Source: Curtobacterium sp. MCSS17_008
GTDB lineage: Bacteria; Actinomycetota; Actinomycetes; Actinomycetales; Microbacteriaceae
Reading direction: 5' to 3'
Assembly: GCF_003234185.1 (NCBI RefSeq)
Contig: NZ_QKSM01000015.1
Coordinates: 1 to 64,000 of the forward strand
DNA length: 64,000 bases
Shown: piece by piece, positions 45,115 to 53,479 of the stretch
Numbering within the stretch: the first letter of the stretch is position 1
Layout: each line of letters starts with the position of its first letter
Notes under the pieces: generated by a model
Databases searched by the model: none
What the model saw: only the letters and a program-made list of their open reading frames with translations
Told to the model about the DNA's origin: nothing
Translations under genes and position numbers: made by a program

Positions 45115-46140
45115 CTACTTCGCGTCCGCCTCCACGGGCTCCTTCGGCTCGCCGGTCGGGGTGAGGCCGCGCTCCTGGCGCTTCTTCGAGACGACGAGCG
45201 ACGCAGCGGTGGCGACCGCGATCGTCAGCGCGATGAAGCTCAGCGAGAACCAGATCGGGATCTCCGGAGCCCACTCGATGTGCTCACCGCCGTTGATGAA
45301 CGGCAGCTCGTTGACGTGCATCGCGTGGAAGACGAGCTTCACGCCGATGAAGGCGAGGATGACGGCCAGGCCCTGACCGAGGTAGATGAGGCGCTCCAGC
45401 AGCCCCGCGATGAGGAAGTAGAGCTGACGCAGACCCAGGAGCGAGAACGCGTTCGCGGTGAACACGATGAAGGCGTCCTGCGTCAGACCGAAGATCGCGG
45501 GGATCGAGTCGAGCGCGAAGAGCACGTCGGTGAGGCCGATCGCGACCATGACGAGCAGCATCGGCGTGAACAGGCGCTTGCCGTCGATGCGGGCGGTGAG
45601 CTTGTCGCCGTGGTAGTCGTCGGTCGTCGGGATCACGCGGCGCAGGGCTCGGATGAGCTTCGAGTCGCCCTCGGACTCGTCGTGGCCGCCGCCACGCGCC
45701 TGCGACCAGGCGAGCCAGAACAGCAGCGCCCCGAACAGGTAGAACACCCACGAGAAGTTCTCGATGATCGTGACGCCGAGCGCGATGAACACACCGCGGG
45801 CGACGAGGGCGATCGCGACGCCGACCAGCAGGACCTTCTGCTGGTACTCCTTCGGCACCGCGAAGCTCGACATGATGATGAGGAAGACGAACAGGTTGTC
45901 GACGGACAGCGCCTTCTCGGTCAGCCAGCCGGCGAAGTACTCACCACCGGCCTGTCCACCGCCGAAGACCAGGATGCCGACACCGAACAGGATCGCGAGG
46001 CCGACGTAGAACGCCGACCAGAACGCGGACTCCTTGATGTGCGGGACGTGCGGCGTGCGCACGTGCGAGTAGAAGTCGAACACCAGCAGCGCGAGGATGC
46101 CCGCGATGGTGATGAGCCAGACGTAGAGGGGGACGTCCAC
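45115..46140 (-). CDS. TerC family integral membrane protein
   Basis: This 341-residue protein has about nine hydrophobic helices. The TerC hallmarks are EKALSVDNLFVFLIIM and FALDSIPAIFGLTQD, whose acidic residues lie in membrane segments and can bind metal. TerC/Alx/YkoY/MeeF proteins export manganese or load it onto secreted enzymes. The GTG at 46140 is 5 nt after GAAGGA. That ribosome binding site is part of a riboswitch (46190-46302 and 46147-46154), supporting a manganese role. The C-terminal tail is charged. Confidence 0.93.
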   Translation of the reverse strand: MDVPLYVWLITIAGILALLVFDFYSHVRTPHVPHIKESAFWSAFYVGLAILFGVGILVFGGGQAGGEYFAGWLTEKALSVDNLFVFLIIMSSFAVPKEYQQKVLLVGVAIALVARGVFIALGVTIIENFSWVFYLFGALLFWLAWSQARGGGHDESEGDSKLIRALRRVIPTTDDYHGDKLTARIDGKRLFTPMLLVMVAIGLTDVLFALDSIPAIFGLTQDAFIVFTANAFSLLGLRQLYFLIAGLLERLIYLGQGLAVILAFIGVKLVFHAMHVNELPFINGGEHIEWAPEIPIWFSLSFIALTIAVATAASLVVSKKRQERGLTPTGEPKEPVEADAK

Positions 46141-46146
46141 CGGATT

Positions 46147-46154
46147 CCTTCAGG
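46147..46154 (-). promoter_or_regulatory. ribosome-binding region of terC repeating the riboswitch P1 strand
   Basis: On the minus strand this segment reads CCTGAAGG, identical to the 5' strand of riboswitch helix P1 (46295-46302), and it includes the Shine-Dalgarno. It can therefore pair with the P1 3' strand CCTTCAGG (46190-46197) as an alternative to P1. Confidence 0.7.
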
Positions 46155-46189
46155 GTCAGGGGCGCCCGCGGGGTGCGGGTACGCCGAGG

Positions 46190-46302
46190 CCTGAAGGTCT
46201 CCTCCGCCGTGTCGACCGTGATCGGACACGACCGGCGCCCCGGGTCCGGACCGTTCCAGACCGTACTGACGGGTGCGCCGCGCGGGAGTACTCCCCTTCA
46301 GG
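46190..46302 (-). ncRNA. yybP-ykoY manganese riboswitch
   Basis: The leader of terC has helix P1 formed by CCTGAAGG (46302 to 46295) and CCTTCAGG (46197 to 46190). The 5' strand runs into the conserved GGGGAGTA, and the 3' strand is preceded by GGAGGAGA; these are the hallmark parts of the yybP-ykoY aptamer. This family senses Mn2+ and commonly controls TerC, MntP and P-type ATPase genes. The -10 TATGCT at 46308-46313 would start the RNA at the first base of P1. Confidence 0.85.
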
Positions 46303-46307
46303 ACCCG

Positions 46308-46313
46308 AGCATA
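46308..46313 (-). promoter_or_regulatory. -10 element of the terC riboswitch transcript
   Basis: TATGCT lies 5 nt before the first base of helix P1, so initiation would coincide with the riboswitch 5' end. The divergent ftsY -10 is 28 bp away. Confidence 0.6.
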
Positions 46314-46353
46314 CCGGGCGCGCCCCACACCCGCCGCGCCGTAAGCTGGGAGC

Positions 46354-47223
46354 ATGGCGAGTTCCTGGTCACTGTCCACCCGTCTCCGCGGCCTGTTCCA
46401 GCGGAAGACCATCGACGAGACCACCTGGGACGACCTCGAGACCGCGTTGATCGGTGCGGATTTCGGCCCCGACATCGCGGACGAGATCATCGAGGACCTG
46501 CACGCGCGGGTGGACCGGTACGGCACGACCGACCCCGCCGACCTGCAGCGCATGCTCCGCGAGGTCCTCGAGGAACGGCTGTCGAAGCTCGACACGACGC
46601 TCAAGCTCAGCAACCGGCCGGCCGTCGTCCTGGTCGTCGGCGTCAACGGCGTCGGCAAGACCACCACGATCGGCAAGTTCGCCAAGTTCCTCCGGACGTA
46701 CGACCGCTCGGTGCTCGTCGGGGCGGCCGACACCTTCCGCGCGGCCGCGGTGGAGCAGGTCGCGACGTGGGCACAGCGCGCGGGCGTCGACGTCGTCCGT
46801 CCCGCCCAGCCCGGGCAGGACCCGGCGTCGGTGGCGTACCAGACGGTCGAGAAGGCGATGCGCGACGGCACCGAGATCGTCGTCATCGACACCGCCGGCC
46901 GGCTCCACACCAAGGCGGGGCTCATGGACGAGCTGTCGAAGATCAAGCGCGTGGTCGAGAAGCAGACCGAGATCGCCGAGGTCCTGCTCGTGCTCGACGC
47001 CACCACGGGCCAGAACGGCCTCGCGCAGGCACAGGCGTTCATCGAGGGTGCCGGGGTCACCGGTCTCGTCATCACGAAGCTCGACGGCTCGGCGAAGGCC
47101 GGCTTCGTGCTGAGCGTGCAGGAGAAGACCGGCATCCCGATCAAGCTCATCGGACAGGGCGAGGGCATCAACGACCTCACCGGCTTCACCCCGCACGTGT
47201 TCGTCCAGAACCTGGTCGGTTGA
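46354..47223 (+). CDS. ftsY: signal recognition particle receptor FtsY
   Basis: This 289-residue protein has an NG domain only, with GTPase P-loop GVNGVGKTTT (from 96), DTFRAAAVEQ, DTAGRLHTK and TKLDGSAKAG. The long acidic A domain of E. coli FtsY is absent, as in many actinobacteria. It receives SRP-bound ribosomes at the membrane; its partner ffh is 3.4 kb downstream. The ATG lies 6 nt after TAAGCT (46342-46347). Confidence 0.96.
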   Translation: MASSWSLSTRLRGLFQRKTIDETTWDDLETALIGADFGPDIADEIIEDLHARVDRYGTTDPADLQRMLREVLEERLSKLDTTLKLSNRPAVVLVVGVNGVGKTTTIGKFAKFLRTYDRSVLVGAADTFRAAAVEQVATWAQRAGVDVVRPAQPGQDPASVAYQTVEKAMRDGTEIVVIDTAGRLHTKAGLMDELSKIKRVVEKQTEIAEVLLVLDATTGQNGLAQAQAFIEGAGVTGLVITKLDGSAKAGFVLSVQEKTGIPIKLIGQGEGINDLTGFTPHVFVQNLVG

Positions 47224-48569
47224 GCGCCCCCGTCCACGGTGGGCTCGTGGCGAGGGGGCGCCGCGCGGTCGGCGCGGTCGAGCTCGTCGTCATGTGCGTC
47301 GTCTCGGTCGCGCTGACGATCGGCAGCCTGCTCCACAAGCTGCAGTGCGCCGGGCCGGGGCTCGGTCTCGCGGACGTCACCCGCCGCGCCTGTCTCGGTG
47401 ACACCCTGAGCCTCTGGGGCCTCCGGGACCTCGACTCGCACGTGTTCCCCTACGTCGGCGCGCTCCGTGGTGACCCGCCGCTCCCGCCCGGCACCCTCGA
47501 GTACCCGACGCTCACCGGGCTCTGGGCATGGCTCAGCGCACTGCCGGTCGGCTCCCTCCCCGGGTTCCTCGTCGTCACGGCGATCACGTTCGTCCCGGTG
47601 GTGGTCGTCGTGACCGTGATGCTCGCGAAGATCGCGGGGCGTCGGGCGTGGATCTTCGCCGCGACACCGCCGCTGTTCCTCTACGCCCTCTACAACTGGG
47701 ACCTCCTCACCGTGCTCTGCACCGTCGCGGCGCTCTTCGCAGCGGTGCGCTGGCCGTCGGGCCGGGCGCCGCTCTGGCGGGCCGTCGTGGTCGGTGCGCT
47801 GTTCGGGCTCGGCGGGGCCTTCAAGCTGTACCCGGTCGCGTTCGTGGCCCCCTTCGCGCTCGCGTTCCTGGTCGACGCCGGACTGGCCTGGTCCGACCGC
47901 GTCCGTCGTGCAGCGGGGGCGGTCGGGGGCGCGGTCGCCGTGCTCCTCGCGGCCAACCTGCCGTTCGCGCTCGTCGCGCCCGCCTCGTGGTTCTCGGTGA
48001 TCCGGTTCCAGGGCACACGGGACATCGATGCCAGCACGCTGTCCGTCTGGTTCTGGGGGCTGCAACCCTGGTCCGCGACGACGGACCCCGCTGTCCAACA
48101 CCGGCTGAACCTCCTCGCGACCGGCGCGACGGCCCTCACCGTCCTGACGGTGCTCGTCGTCGGCCTCGTGCTCGGGGTGCGCCGTGGCCGCATGCCCTGG
48201 ATCGAGACGAGCGCGGCGCTGCTCTGCGCCTACCTCGTGTCGAACAAGGTGGACTCGCTGCAGTACATCCTGTGGCTCACACCGTTCTTCGTGGTGGTGC
48301 GGGTCCGGCTGGGATGGGTCATCGCGTACACGGCCGCGAACCTGCTGCTCTTCGCGGGCTGGTTCCGGTCCGTCTTCCTGCACGCGGTGGGGACCACCGG
48401 CCGGACCTACGCCGACGAGGCGCTGTCGATCGGGCTCTGGGGGCAGATCATCCTGCTGCCGATCCTGGCGTTCGTCTTCCTGAAGAGCCGAGCAGTGGAC
48501 CAGGACGAGCAGGAGCCGGTGCCCGATCAAACCGCTCGTCTGGAAGCAGGCCGAGCAAGTGCTGTGTGA
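47220..48569 (+). CDS. GT87-like (DUF2029) integral membrane glycosyltransferase
   Basis: This protein of about 449 residues has some ten hydrophobic helices and resembles the DUF2029/GT87 polyprenyl-phosphate-mannose-dependent enzymes: TLEYPTLTGLWAWL in the first loop, YALYNWDLLTVL, GLGGAFKLYPVAF, FNxP-like loops and NKVDSLQYILWL. It may add a sugar outside the membrane to a cell-envelope glycolipid. The start is uncertain: TTG at 47220 overlaps the ftsY stop, and GTG at 47247 is an alternative. The C-terminal 25 residues are hydrophilic. Confidence 0.75.
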   Translation: MSAPVHGGLVARGRRAVGAVELVVMCVVSVALTIGSLLHKLQCAGPGLGLADVTRRACLGDTLSLWGLRDLDSHVFPYVGALRGDPPLPPGTLEYPTLTGLWAWLSALPVGSLPGFLVVTAITFVPVVVVVTVMLAKIAGRRAWIFAATPPLFLYALYNWDLLTVLCTVAALFAAVRWPSGRAPLWRAVVVGALFGLGGAFKLYPVAFVAPFALAFLVDAGLAWSDRVRRAAGAVGGAVAVLLAANLPFALVAPASWFSVIRFQGTRDIDASTLSVWFWGLQPWSATTDPAVQHRLNLLATGATALTVLTVLVVGLVLGVRRGRMPWIETSAALLCAYLVSNKVDSLQYILWLTPFFVVVRVRLGWVIAYTAANLLLFAGWFRSVFLHAVGTTGRTYADEALSIGLWGQIILLPILAFVFLKSRAVDQDEQEPVPDQTARLEAGRASAV

Positions 48570-48617
48570 GCGGTGTACCGTACGGGCTCGTACCGCCCGT
48601 GAGAGAAGGAGTCCACC

Positions 48618-48776
48618 ATGCCCGCCCTGCTGATCATCGCGATCATCGTCGGCCTCGTCCTGCTCTTCAGCGGCATCTTCGTCGGTGCCCTGAAGTTCCT
48701 GCTGTGGGTCGGCATCGTCCTCATCCTGCTGGCCGTCATCGGCTGGCTGCTGCGGAGCATCCGCGGTCGCGCGTAG
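48618..48776 (+). CDS. 52-residue hydrophobic membrane protein
   Basis: A short ORF opens with ATG 7 nt after AGAAGGA and encodes MPALLIIAIIVGLVLLFSGI, then GALKFLLW and a second hydrophobic helix ending RSIRGRA. The two helices joined by a tight turn, with a positive C terminus, suggest a small inner-membrane protein. Similar short proteins are common in actinobacterial genomes and lack a known role. Coding is supported by the strong ribosome binding site, normal third-position GC and the terminator after it. Confidence 0.75.
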   Translation: MPALLIIAIIVGLVLLFSGIFVGALKFLLWVGIVLILLAVIGWLLRSIRGRA

Positions 48777-48812
48777 CGACCGCTGGTCACGCCGAGACGT
48801 GACCACGTGACT

Positions 48813-48852
48813 GACGGGAGGCCCGGTACCAGCTGGTACCGGGCCTCCCGTC
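48813..48852. terminator. bidirectional terminator, GGGAGGC family copy
   Basis: A perfect 19-bp inverted repeat with a GC centre (48813-48831 with 48834-48852) lies between the small membrane protein and convergent lipA. The outer arm is GACGGGAGGC. Confidence 0.85.
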
Positions 48853-48877
48853 CGTCGTCCGGTCGATCCTGCCCCGG

Positions 48878-49861
48878 TCAGACCGCCTGGCGACCCGGCG
48901 TCGCGTCGAGCAGGTGGGACAGGTGCGGGGGCACGGCCCCGCCGCGCGCGACCGTCGCGCGAGCCCACAGTCGACCGGCACGGTACGAGGAACGCACGAG
49001 CGGCCCGGCGAGGACGCCCGCGAACCCCATGCGTTCGGCGAGCTCGCGGAGCTCGACGAACTCCTCTGGTCGTACCCAGCGCGCCACGGGCAGGTGTCGG
49101 GGTGACGGGCGGAGGTACTGCGTGAGGGTGATGATGTCCGTGCCCGCGTCGCACAGCTGCTGGAGGGCGTCCTCGACCTCCTCGCGCTCCTCGCCCATGC
49201 CGAGGATGAGGTTCGACTTCGTGACGAGCCCGGCGTCGCGGCCCTGCGAGATGACGTCGAGCGAGCGCTCGAAGCGGAACGCCGGCCGGATGCGCTTGAA
49301 GATCCGGGGCACCGTCTCGACGTTGTGTGCGAACACCTCGGGCCGGGCGTCGAAGACCTGGCCGAGCTGGTCCGGACGGCCGGTGAAGTCCGGCACGAGG
49401 ATCTCCACCCCGGTGCCGGGCGAGTGCGCGTGGATCGCCCGGATGGTCTCGGCGTAGAGCCAGGCACCACCGTCCTCGAGGTCGTCCCGGGCGACGCCGG
49501 TCACCGTCGCGTACCTGAGCCCCATCTCGGCGACCGAGTCCGCGACGCGGCGGGGCTCGTCGCGGTCGAGCGGCTCGGGCTTCCCTGTGTCGATCTGGCA
49601 GAAGTCGCACCGCCGGGTGCACTGTGAACCGCCGATCAGGAAGGTGGCCTCGCGGTCCTCCCAGCACTCGAAGATGTTCGGGCAGCCGGCCTCCTGGCAG
49701 ACGGTGTGCAGCTGCCTGTCGCGGACCAGGCCGGAGAGCTCGCGGAACTCCGGGCCCTGCGTCGCCCGGGTCTTGATCCACGCGGGCTTGACCTCGATCG
49801 GGGTCTCGGCGTTCCTGGCCTCGACGCGGAGCATCCGCCGGCCGTCCGGGGCGAGGGTCAT
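48878..49861 (-). CDS. lipA: lipoyl synthase
   Basis: This 327-residue radical SAM enzyme inserts two sulfurs into protein-bound octanoyl groups. The auxiliary cluster motif is [12 protein letters not shown] and the radical SAM motif is CTRRCDFC, with the C-terminal VRSSYRAG serine that caps the auxiliary cluster. The ATG overlaps the lipB stop as ATGA. All residues expected for function are present. Confidence 0.97.
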   Translation of the reverse strand: MTLAPDGRRMLRVEARNAETPIEVKPAWIKTRATQGPEFRELSGLVRDRQLHTVCQEAGCPNIFECWEDREATFLIGGSQCTRRCDFCQIDTGKPEPLDRDEPRRVADSVAEMGLRYATVTGVARDDLEDGGAWLYAETIRAIHAHSPGTGVEILVPDFTGRPDQLGQVFDARPEVFAHNVETVPRIFKRIRPAFRFERSLDVISQGRDAGLVTKSNLILGMGEEREEVEDALQQLCDAGTDIITLTQYLRPSPRHLPVARWVRPEEFVELRELAERMGFAGVLAGPLVRSSYRAGRLWARATVARGGAVPPHLSHLLDATPGRQAV

Positions 49862-50547
49862 GCGGGGATCTCCTGTCGGGTGCTGCTGCTGTGGCTGATG
49901 CGGGTGCCGGCGAGCATGCCGTCCACCGCCTGCTGGATCCGGGGGCCGACGACGGCGGCGACCTCGTCGACGGTGACCCGACGACCGGCGGCTCGGCTCA
50001 GCGTGGTGACGCCCGCGTCCGCGATGCCGCAGGGCACGATCGCCGCGTAGGCGTCGAGGTCGTTGTCGCAGTTCACCGCGATGCCGTGGCTCGAGACGCC
50101 CTCGGCCACGTGCAGGCCGATCGCCCCGACCTTGTCGTGCGTGCCGCCGTCCGGCCGGGGGAGCCAGACGCCGCTCCGGCCCGCGACGCGTTCTGCGTCG
50201 AGGCCGACGGCCGCGGCCGCGTCGAGGACGACCTGCTCGAGGTCGCGCACCCACGCCACGACGTCCAGCGGCTCCGCCAGCCGGACGATCGGGTACGCCA
50301 CGAGCTGACCCGGTCCGTGCCATGTGATGCGCCCACCGCGGTCGACCTCGACCACGGGGGAGCCGTCGGTGGGCAGGTCGGTCGGCTCGGTGCGGCGCCC
50401 GGCGGTGTAGACGGACGGGTGCTCGCAGAGGACCACGGCGCCGGGGGACCGACCCGTGACCACGTCGGCGTGGTACGCCCGCTGGACGGCGAGGCCCTCC
50501 TCGTAGTCGAGGAGGCCGGGCCAGCGGATGATCTCGAGTTCCGGCAC
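49858..50547 (-). CDS. lipB: octanoyltransferase
   Basis: This 229-residue LipB transfers octanoate from acyl carrier protein to lipoyl domains. [18 protein letters not shown], the catalytic lysine in [10 protein letters not shown] and the catalytic cysteine in VPCGI are present. The start is the GTG at 50547, 7 nt from TAGCGT (50555-50560). A GTG three codons earlier overlaps that element. It is in an operon with lipA. Confidence 0.95.
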   Translation of the reverse strand: MPELEIIRWPGLLDYEEGLAVQRAYHADVVTGRSPGAVVLCEHPSVYTAGRRTEPTDLPTDGSPVVEVDRGGRITWHGPGQLVAYPIVRLAEPLDVVAWVRDLEQVVLDAAAAVGLDAERVAGRSGVWLPRPDGGTHDKVGAIGLHVAEGVSSHGIAVNCDNDLDAYAAIVPCGIADAGVTTLSRAAGRRVTVDEVAAVVGPRIQQAVDGMLAGTRISHSSSTRQEIPA

Positions 50548-50627
50548 GTCGAGCACGCTACCCCCGTTCCTGGACGCAGTCCAACAACCTGTCCACAGCC
50601 CGTCGGGGGCGGTCGGAGGTGGCCCTG

Positions 50628-50633
50628 TAGAAT
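50628..50633 (+). promoter_or_regulatory. -10 element of ffh (leaderless type)
   Basis: TAGAAT lies 9 nt before the ffh ATG, with no Shine-Dalgarno between them. It is one of the clearest -10 matches in the window. Confidence 0.6.
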
Positions 50634-50642
50634 CGTCGGACC

Positions 50643-52199
50643 ATGGCACAATTCGGCTCACTCTCCGATCGGCTGACCGAGACCTTCCGCAACCTGCGGA
50701 GCAAGGGTCGTCTGTCCCCGTCCGACGTCGACGGCACCGTCCGCGAGATCCGCCGGGCACTGCTCGACGCGGACGTCGCGCTCGAGGTCGTCAAGGCGTT
50801 CACCGCCTCCGTGCGGGAGCGCGCGCTCTCGGACGAGGTCAACAAGGCGCTCAACCCCGCGCAGCAGGTCGTCCAGATCGTCAACGAGGAGCTCGTCGGC
50901 ATCCTCGGCGGGCAGCAGCGTCGGCTCGAGTTCGCGAAGCGGCCGCCGACGGTCATCATGCTCGCGGGGCTCCAGGGTGCCGGCAAGACGACGCTCGCGG
51001 GCAAGCTCGGCAAGTGGCTCAAGAAGGACGGCCACACCCCGATGCTCGTCGCGGCGGACCTCCAGCGTCCGAACGCCGTGCAGCAGCTCCAGGTCGTGGG
51101 TGAACAGGCCGGCGTGCACGTCTTCGCGCCGGAGCCCGGCAACGGCGTCGGCGATCCGGTCAAGGTCGCGAAGAACGCGATCAAGGCCGCCGTCGACCAG
51201 CAGTACGACACGGTCATCGTCGACACCGCGGGCCGACTCGGCGTCGACGCCGAGCTCATGAAGCAGGCCGCGAACATCCGCAAGGCGGTCGACCCGGACG
51301 AGGTCCTGTTCGTCATCGACGCGATGATCGGTCAGGACGCGGTCGCGACGGCCCGCGCCTTCCAGGAGGGCGTCGACTTCACCGGTGTCGTCCTGTCGAA
51401 GCTCGACGGTGACGCCCGCGGTGGCGCGGCCCTGTCGGTCGCCAGCGTGACCGGCCGGCCGATCATGTTCGCGTCCACGGGCGAGGGCCTCGACGACTTC
51501 GAGCCGTTCCACCCGGACCGGATGGCGAGCCGCATCCTCGACCTCGGCGACATCCTGTCGCTCATCGAGCAGGCGCAGCAGGCGTTCGACGAGGACGAGG
51601 CGCGCAAGGTCGCCGAGAAGATCGCGACCGACTCGTTCACGCTCAACGACTTCCTCGCGCAGATGCAGCAGCTGCGGAAGGCCGGTTCGATCAAGGGCAT
51701 GCTCGGCATGCTCCCGGGCGCGAAGGGCATGCGTGAGGCGCTCGACAACTTCGACGAGAGCGAGATCGTCCGCACCGAGGCGATCATCCAGTCGATGACG
51801 AAGCAGGAGCGCGAGCTCCCGAAGCTCCTCAACGGCTCGCGTCGCCTCCGCATCGCGAAGGGCTCCGGCACCACGGTGACCGAGGTCAACGCGCTCGTGA
51901 ACCGGTTCGAGCAGGCGGCGAAGATGATGAAGACCGTCGCCCGTGGCGGCGTGCCGCAGATGCCGGGCATGGGCCCGATCCCGGGCATGCACGGCGGCAA
52001 GAAGAAGCAGCAGCAGGGCGGCGCGAAGAAGAAGAAGGTCGGGAACCCGGCCAAGCGCGCGGCGCTCGCGTCGGGTGCCGCGGCGCAGCCGCAGCAGCAG
52101 GCACCGAGCGGGTCGGGCTTCGGCTTCGGCGGTGGCAAGGGCGGCAAGGCCCCCACCGAGGAGGAGCTGGCCAGCCTGCAGAAGTTCCTGGGTCGCTAG
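50643..52199 (+). CDS. ffh: signal recognition particle protein Ffh
   Basis: This 518-residue SRP54 GTPase has an N domain, the P-loop GLQGAGKTT (from 109), DTAGRLGVD and TKLDG-type motifs (SKLDGDARGG), and a C-terminal M domain rich in methionine (MLGMLPGAKGM, MPGMGPIPGM) that binds signal peptides and 4.5S RNA. A lysine/glutamine/glycine-rich tail of about 60 residues is a lineage feature. With FtsY it targets membrane proteins to the translocon. Confidence 0.97.
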   Translation: MAQFGSLSDRLTETFRNLRSKGRLSPSDVDGTVREIRRALLDADVALEVVKAFTASVRERALSDEVNKALNPAQQVVQIVNEELVGILGGQQRRLEFAKRPPTVIMLAGLQGAGKTTLAGKLGKWLKKDGHTPMLVAADLQRPNAVQQLQVVGEQAGVHVFAPEPGNGVGDPVKVAKNAIKAAVDQQYDTVIVDTAGRLGVDAELMKQAANIRKAVDPDEVLFVIDAMIGQDAVATARAFQEGVDFTGVVLSKLDGDARGGAALSVASVTGRPIMFASTGEGLDDFEPFHPDRMASRILDLGDILSLIEQAQQAFDEDEARKVAEKIATDSFTLNDFLAQMQQLRKAGSIKGMLGMLPGAKGMREALDNFDESEIVRTEAIIQSMTKQERELPKLLNGSRRLRIAKGSGTTVTEVNALVNRFEQAAKMMKTVARGGVPQMPGMGPIPGMHGGKKKQQQGGAKKKKVGNPAKRAALASGAAAQPQQQAPSGSGFGFGGGKGGKAPTEEELASLQKFLGR

Positions 52200-52215
52200 G
52201 ACCGACAGGCTGGGT

Positions 52216-52255
52216 GACGGGAGGCCCGTGGCGGACCCGCCACGGGCCTCCCGTC
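52216..52255. terminator. bidirectional terminator, GGGAGGC family copy
   Basis: A perfect 19-bp inverted repeat with a 2-nt centre (52216-52234 with 52237-52255) lies between convergent ffh and the YbdK-like gene. The outer arm GACGGGAGGC is shared with 48813-48852. Confidence 0.85.
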
Positions 52256-52270
52256 CGTCGTCCGGTGTGC

Positions 52271-53401
52271 CTAGAGCGACTCGCGCAGCTCGGTGACCAG
52301 GTGGCGGACCACCGCGCGGAGGTCACCGCCGTTCTCCTGCGCCACGCGTAGCTGCCGCTGGTACGACGCGCCCTCCGCGATCATCGTGTCGAGGTGGTGC
52401 AGTTGCTGCTGGCACCCGAGGCGCTCGGCGATCGGGTCCAGGCGCTCCACCAGGTCGTGCACCTCGTCGGTGACCAGGCGCTCGTCGCCGGCGGCGTTCG
52501 TGATGATCTCGGCCTCCATGCCGTAGCGGGCAGCGCGCCACTTGTTCTCACGGATGAACCACGGCTGCATCGACGGCAGGGTCTCCCCGCGGTCGAGCCG
52601 GTCCGACAGGGCGGTGACCAGGCACTGGACGAAGGCGGTGACCGCACCGACCTCGTGCAGCGTCGAGATGCCGTCGGAGACGCGGTTCTCGAGCGTGCCC
52701 CAGCCCGGCGAGGGGCGGATGTCCCACCGCAGGTCCTTGACCCCCTCGATGACACCGGTCTTCGTCAGGTCGTCGACGACCGTCTCGAAGTCGCCCCAGC
52801 CGGCGACGGCGGGCGGGATGCCGCCGGTGGGGAGCTGCTGGAACATGAGGGCACGGTTGGACGCGTAGCCGGTGTCGGTGCCGCCCCAGAACGGGCTCGA
52901 CGCGGTGAAGGCCTGCAGGTGCGGCACGTACGCGAGCATGGCGTTCATGATCGGCACCGCCTTGTCACGGTGGTCGATCCCGACGTGCACGTGCACACCC
53001 CAGATGAGCATCTGGCGCCCCCACCAGCGCGTGCGGTCGATGAGCGTGTTGTAGTGCTCGCTGTCCGGCGTGATCTCCTGCTGGTCCCAGACCGCGAACG
53101 GGTGGGTGCCGGAGCACATGACCTGCGCGTCGAGCGGCTCGGCGGCGTCGACGACCTCACCGATGATGCCCGCGAGCTCGCTCGTCGCGCCGCCGACGGT
53201 GTCGTGCACGCCCGTGACCACCTCGACCGTGTTCGTCAGGAGTTCCTCGGTGACCCGGTCGGGATCGCCGAGGCGTTCCTGCACGGCGGCGATCACGGCG
53301 GGGGCACGGGGCGCGAGGTCGCCGGTGCCGCGGTCGACCAGCGGGAGCTCCCACTCGACGCCGAGGGTCGACGGGCGGGACTCGGTGAAGCGGATGTCCA
53401 T
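52271..53401 (-). CDS. carboxylate-amine ligase, YbdK/EgtA-like glutamate-cysteine ligase family
   Basis: This 376-residue protein of the GCS2 family has TLGVEWELPLVD near the start (metal-binding glutamates), GTHPFAVW, GVHVHVGI and RWDIRPSPGWGTLENRV. Family members such as E. coli YbdK show weak glutamate-cysteine ligase activity, but their true substrates are mostly unknown. The start is ATG at 53401, 6 nt from CAGGAT. It is divergent from the FadH-like gene. No mycothiol or ergothioneine genes are adjacent. Confidence 0.88.
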   Translation of the reverse strand: MDIRFTESRPSTLGVEWELPLVDRGTGDLAPRAPAVIAAVQERLGDPDRVTEELLTNTVEVVTGVHDTVGGATSELAGIIGEVVDAAEPLDAQVMCSGTHPFAVWDQQEITPDSEHYNTLIDRTRWWGRQMLIWGVHVHVGIDHRDKAVPIMNAMLAYVPHLQAFTASSPFWGGTDTGYASNRALMFQQLPTGGIPPAVAGWGDFETVVDDLTKTGVIEGVKDLRWDIRPSPGWGTLENRVSDGISTLHEVGAVTAFVQCLVTALSDRLDRGETLPSMQPWFIRENKWRAARYGMEAEIITNAAGDERLVTDEVHDLVERLDPIAERLGCQQQLHHLDTMIAEGASYQRQLRVAQENGGDLRAVVRHLVTELRESL

Positions 53402-53479
53402 GGGGCCATCCTGCCCGTCGGGTTGGAGGGTCGGCACAAGGAGTTCGGTCGCGGTGCGGCCGTCGGGCAGAGTGGTGCC

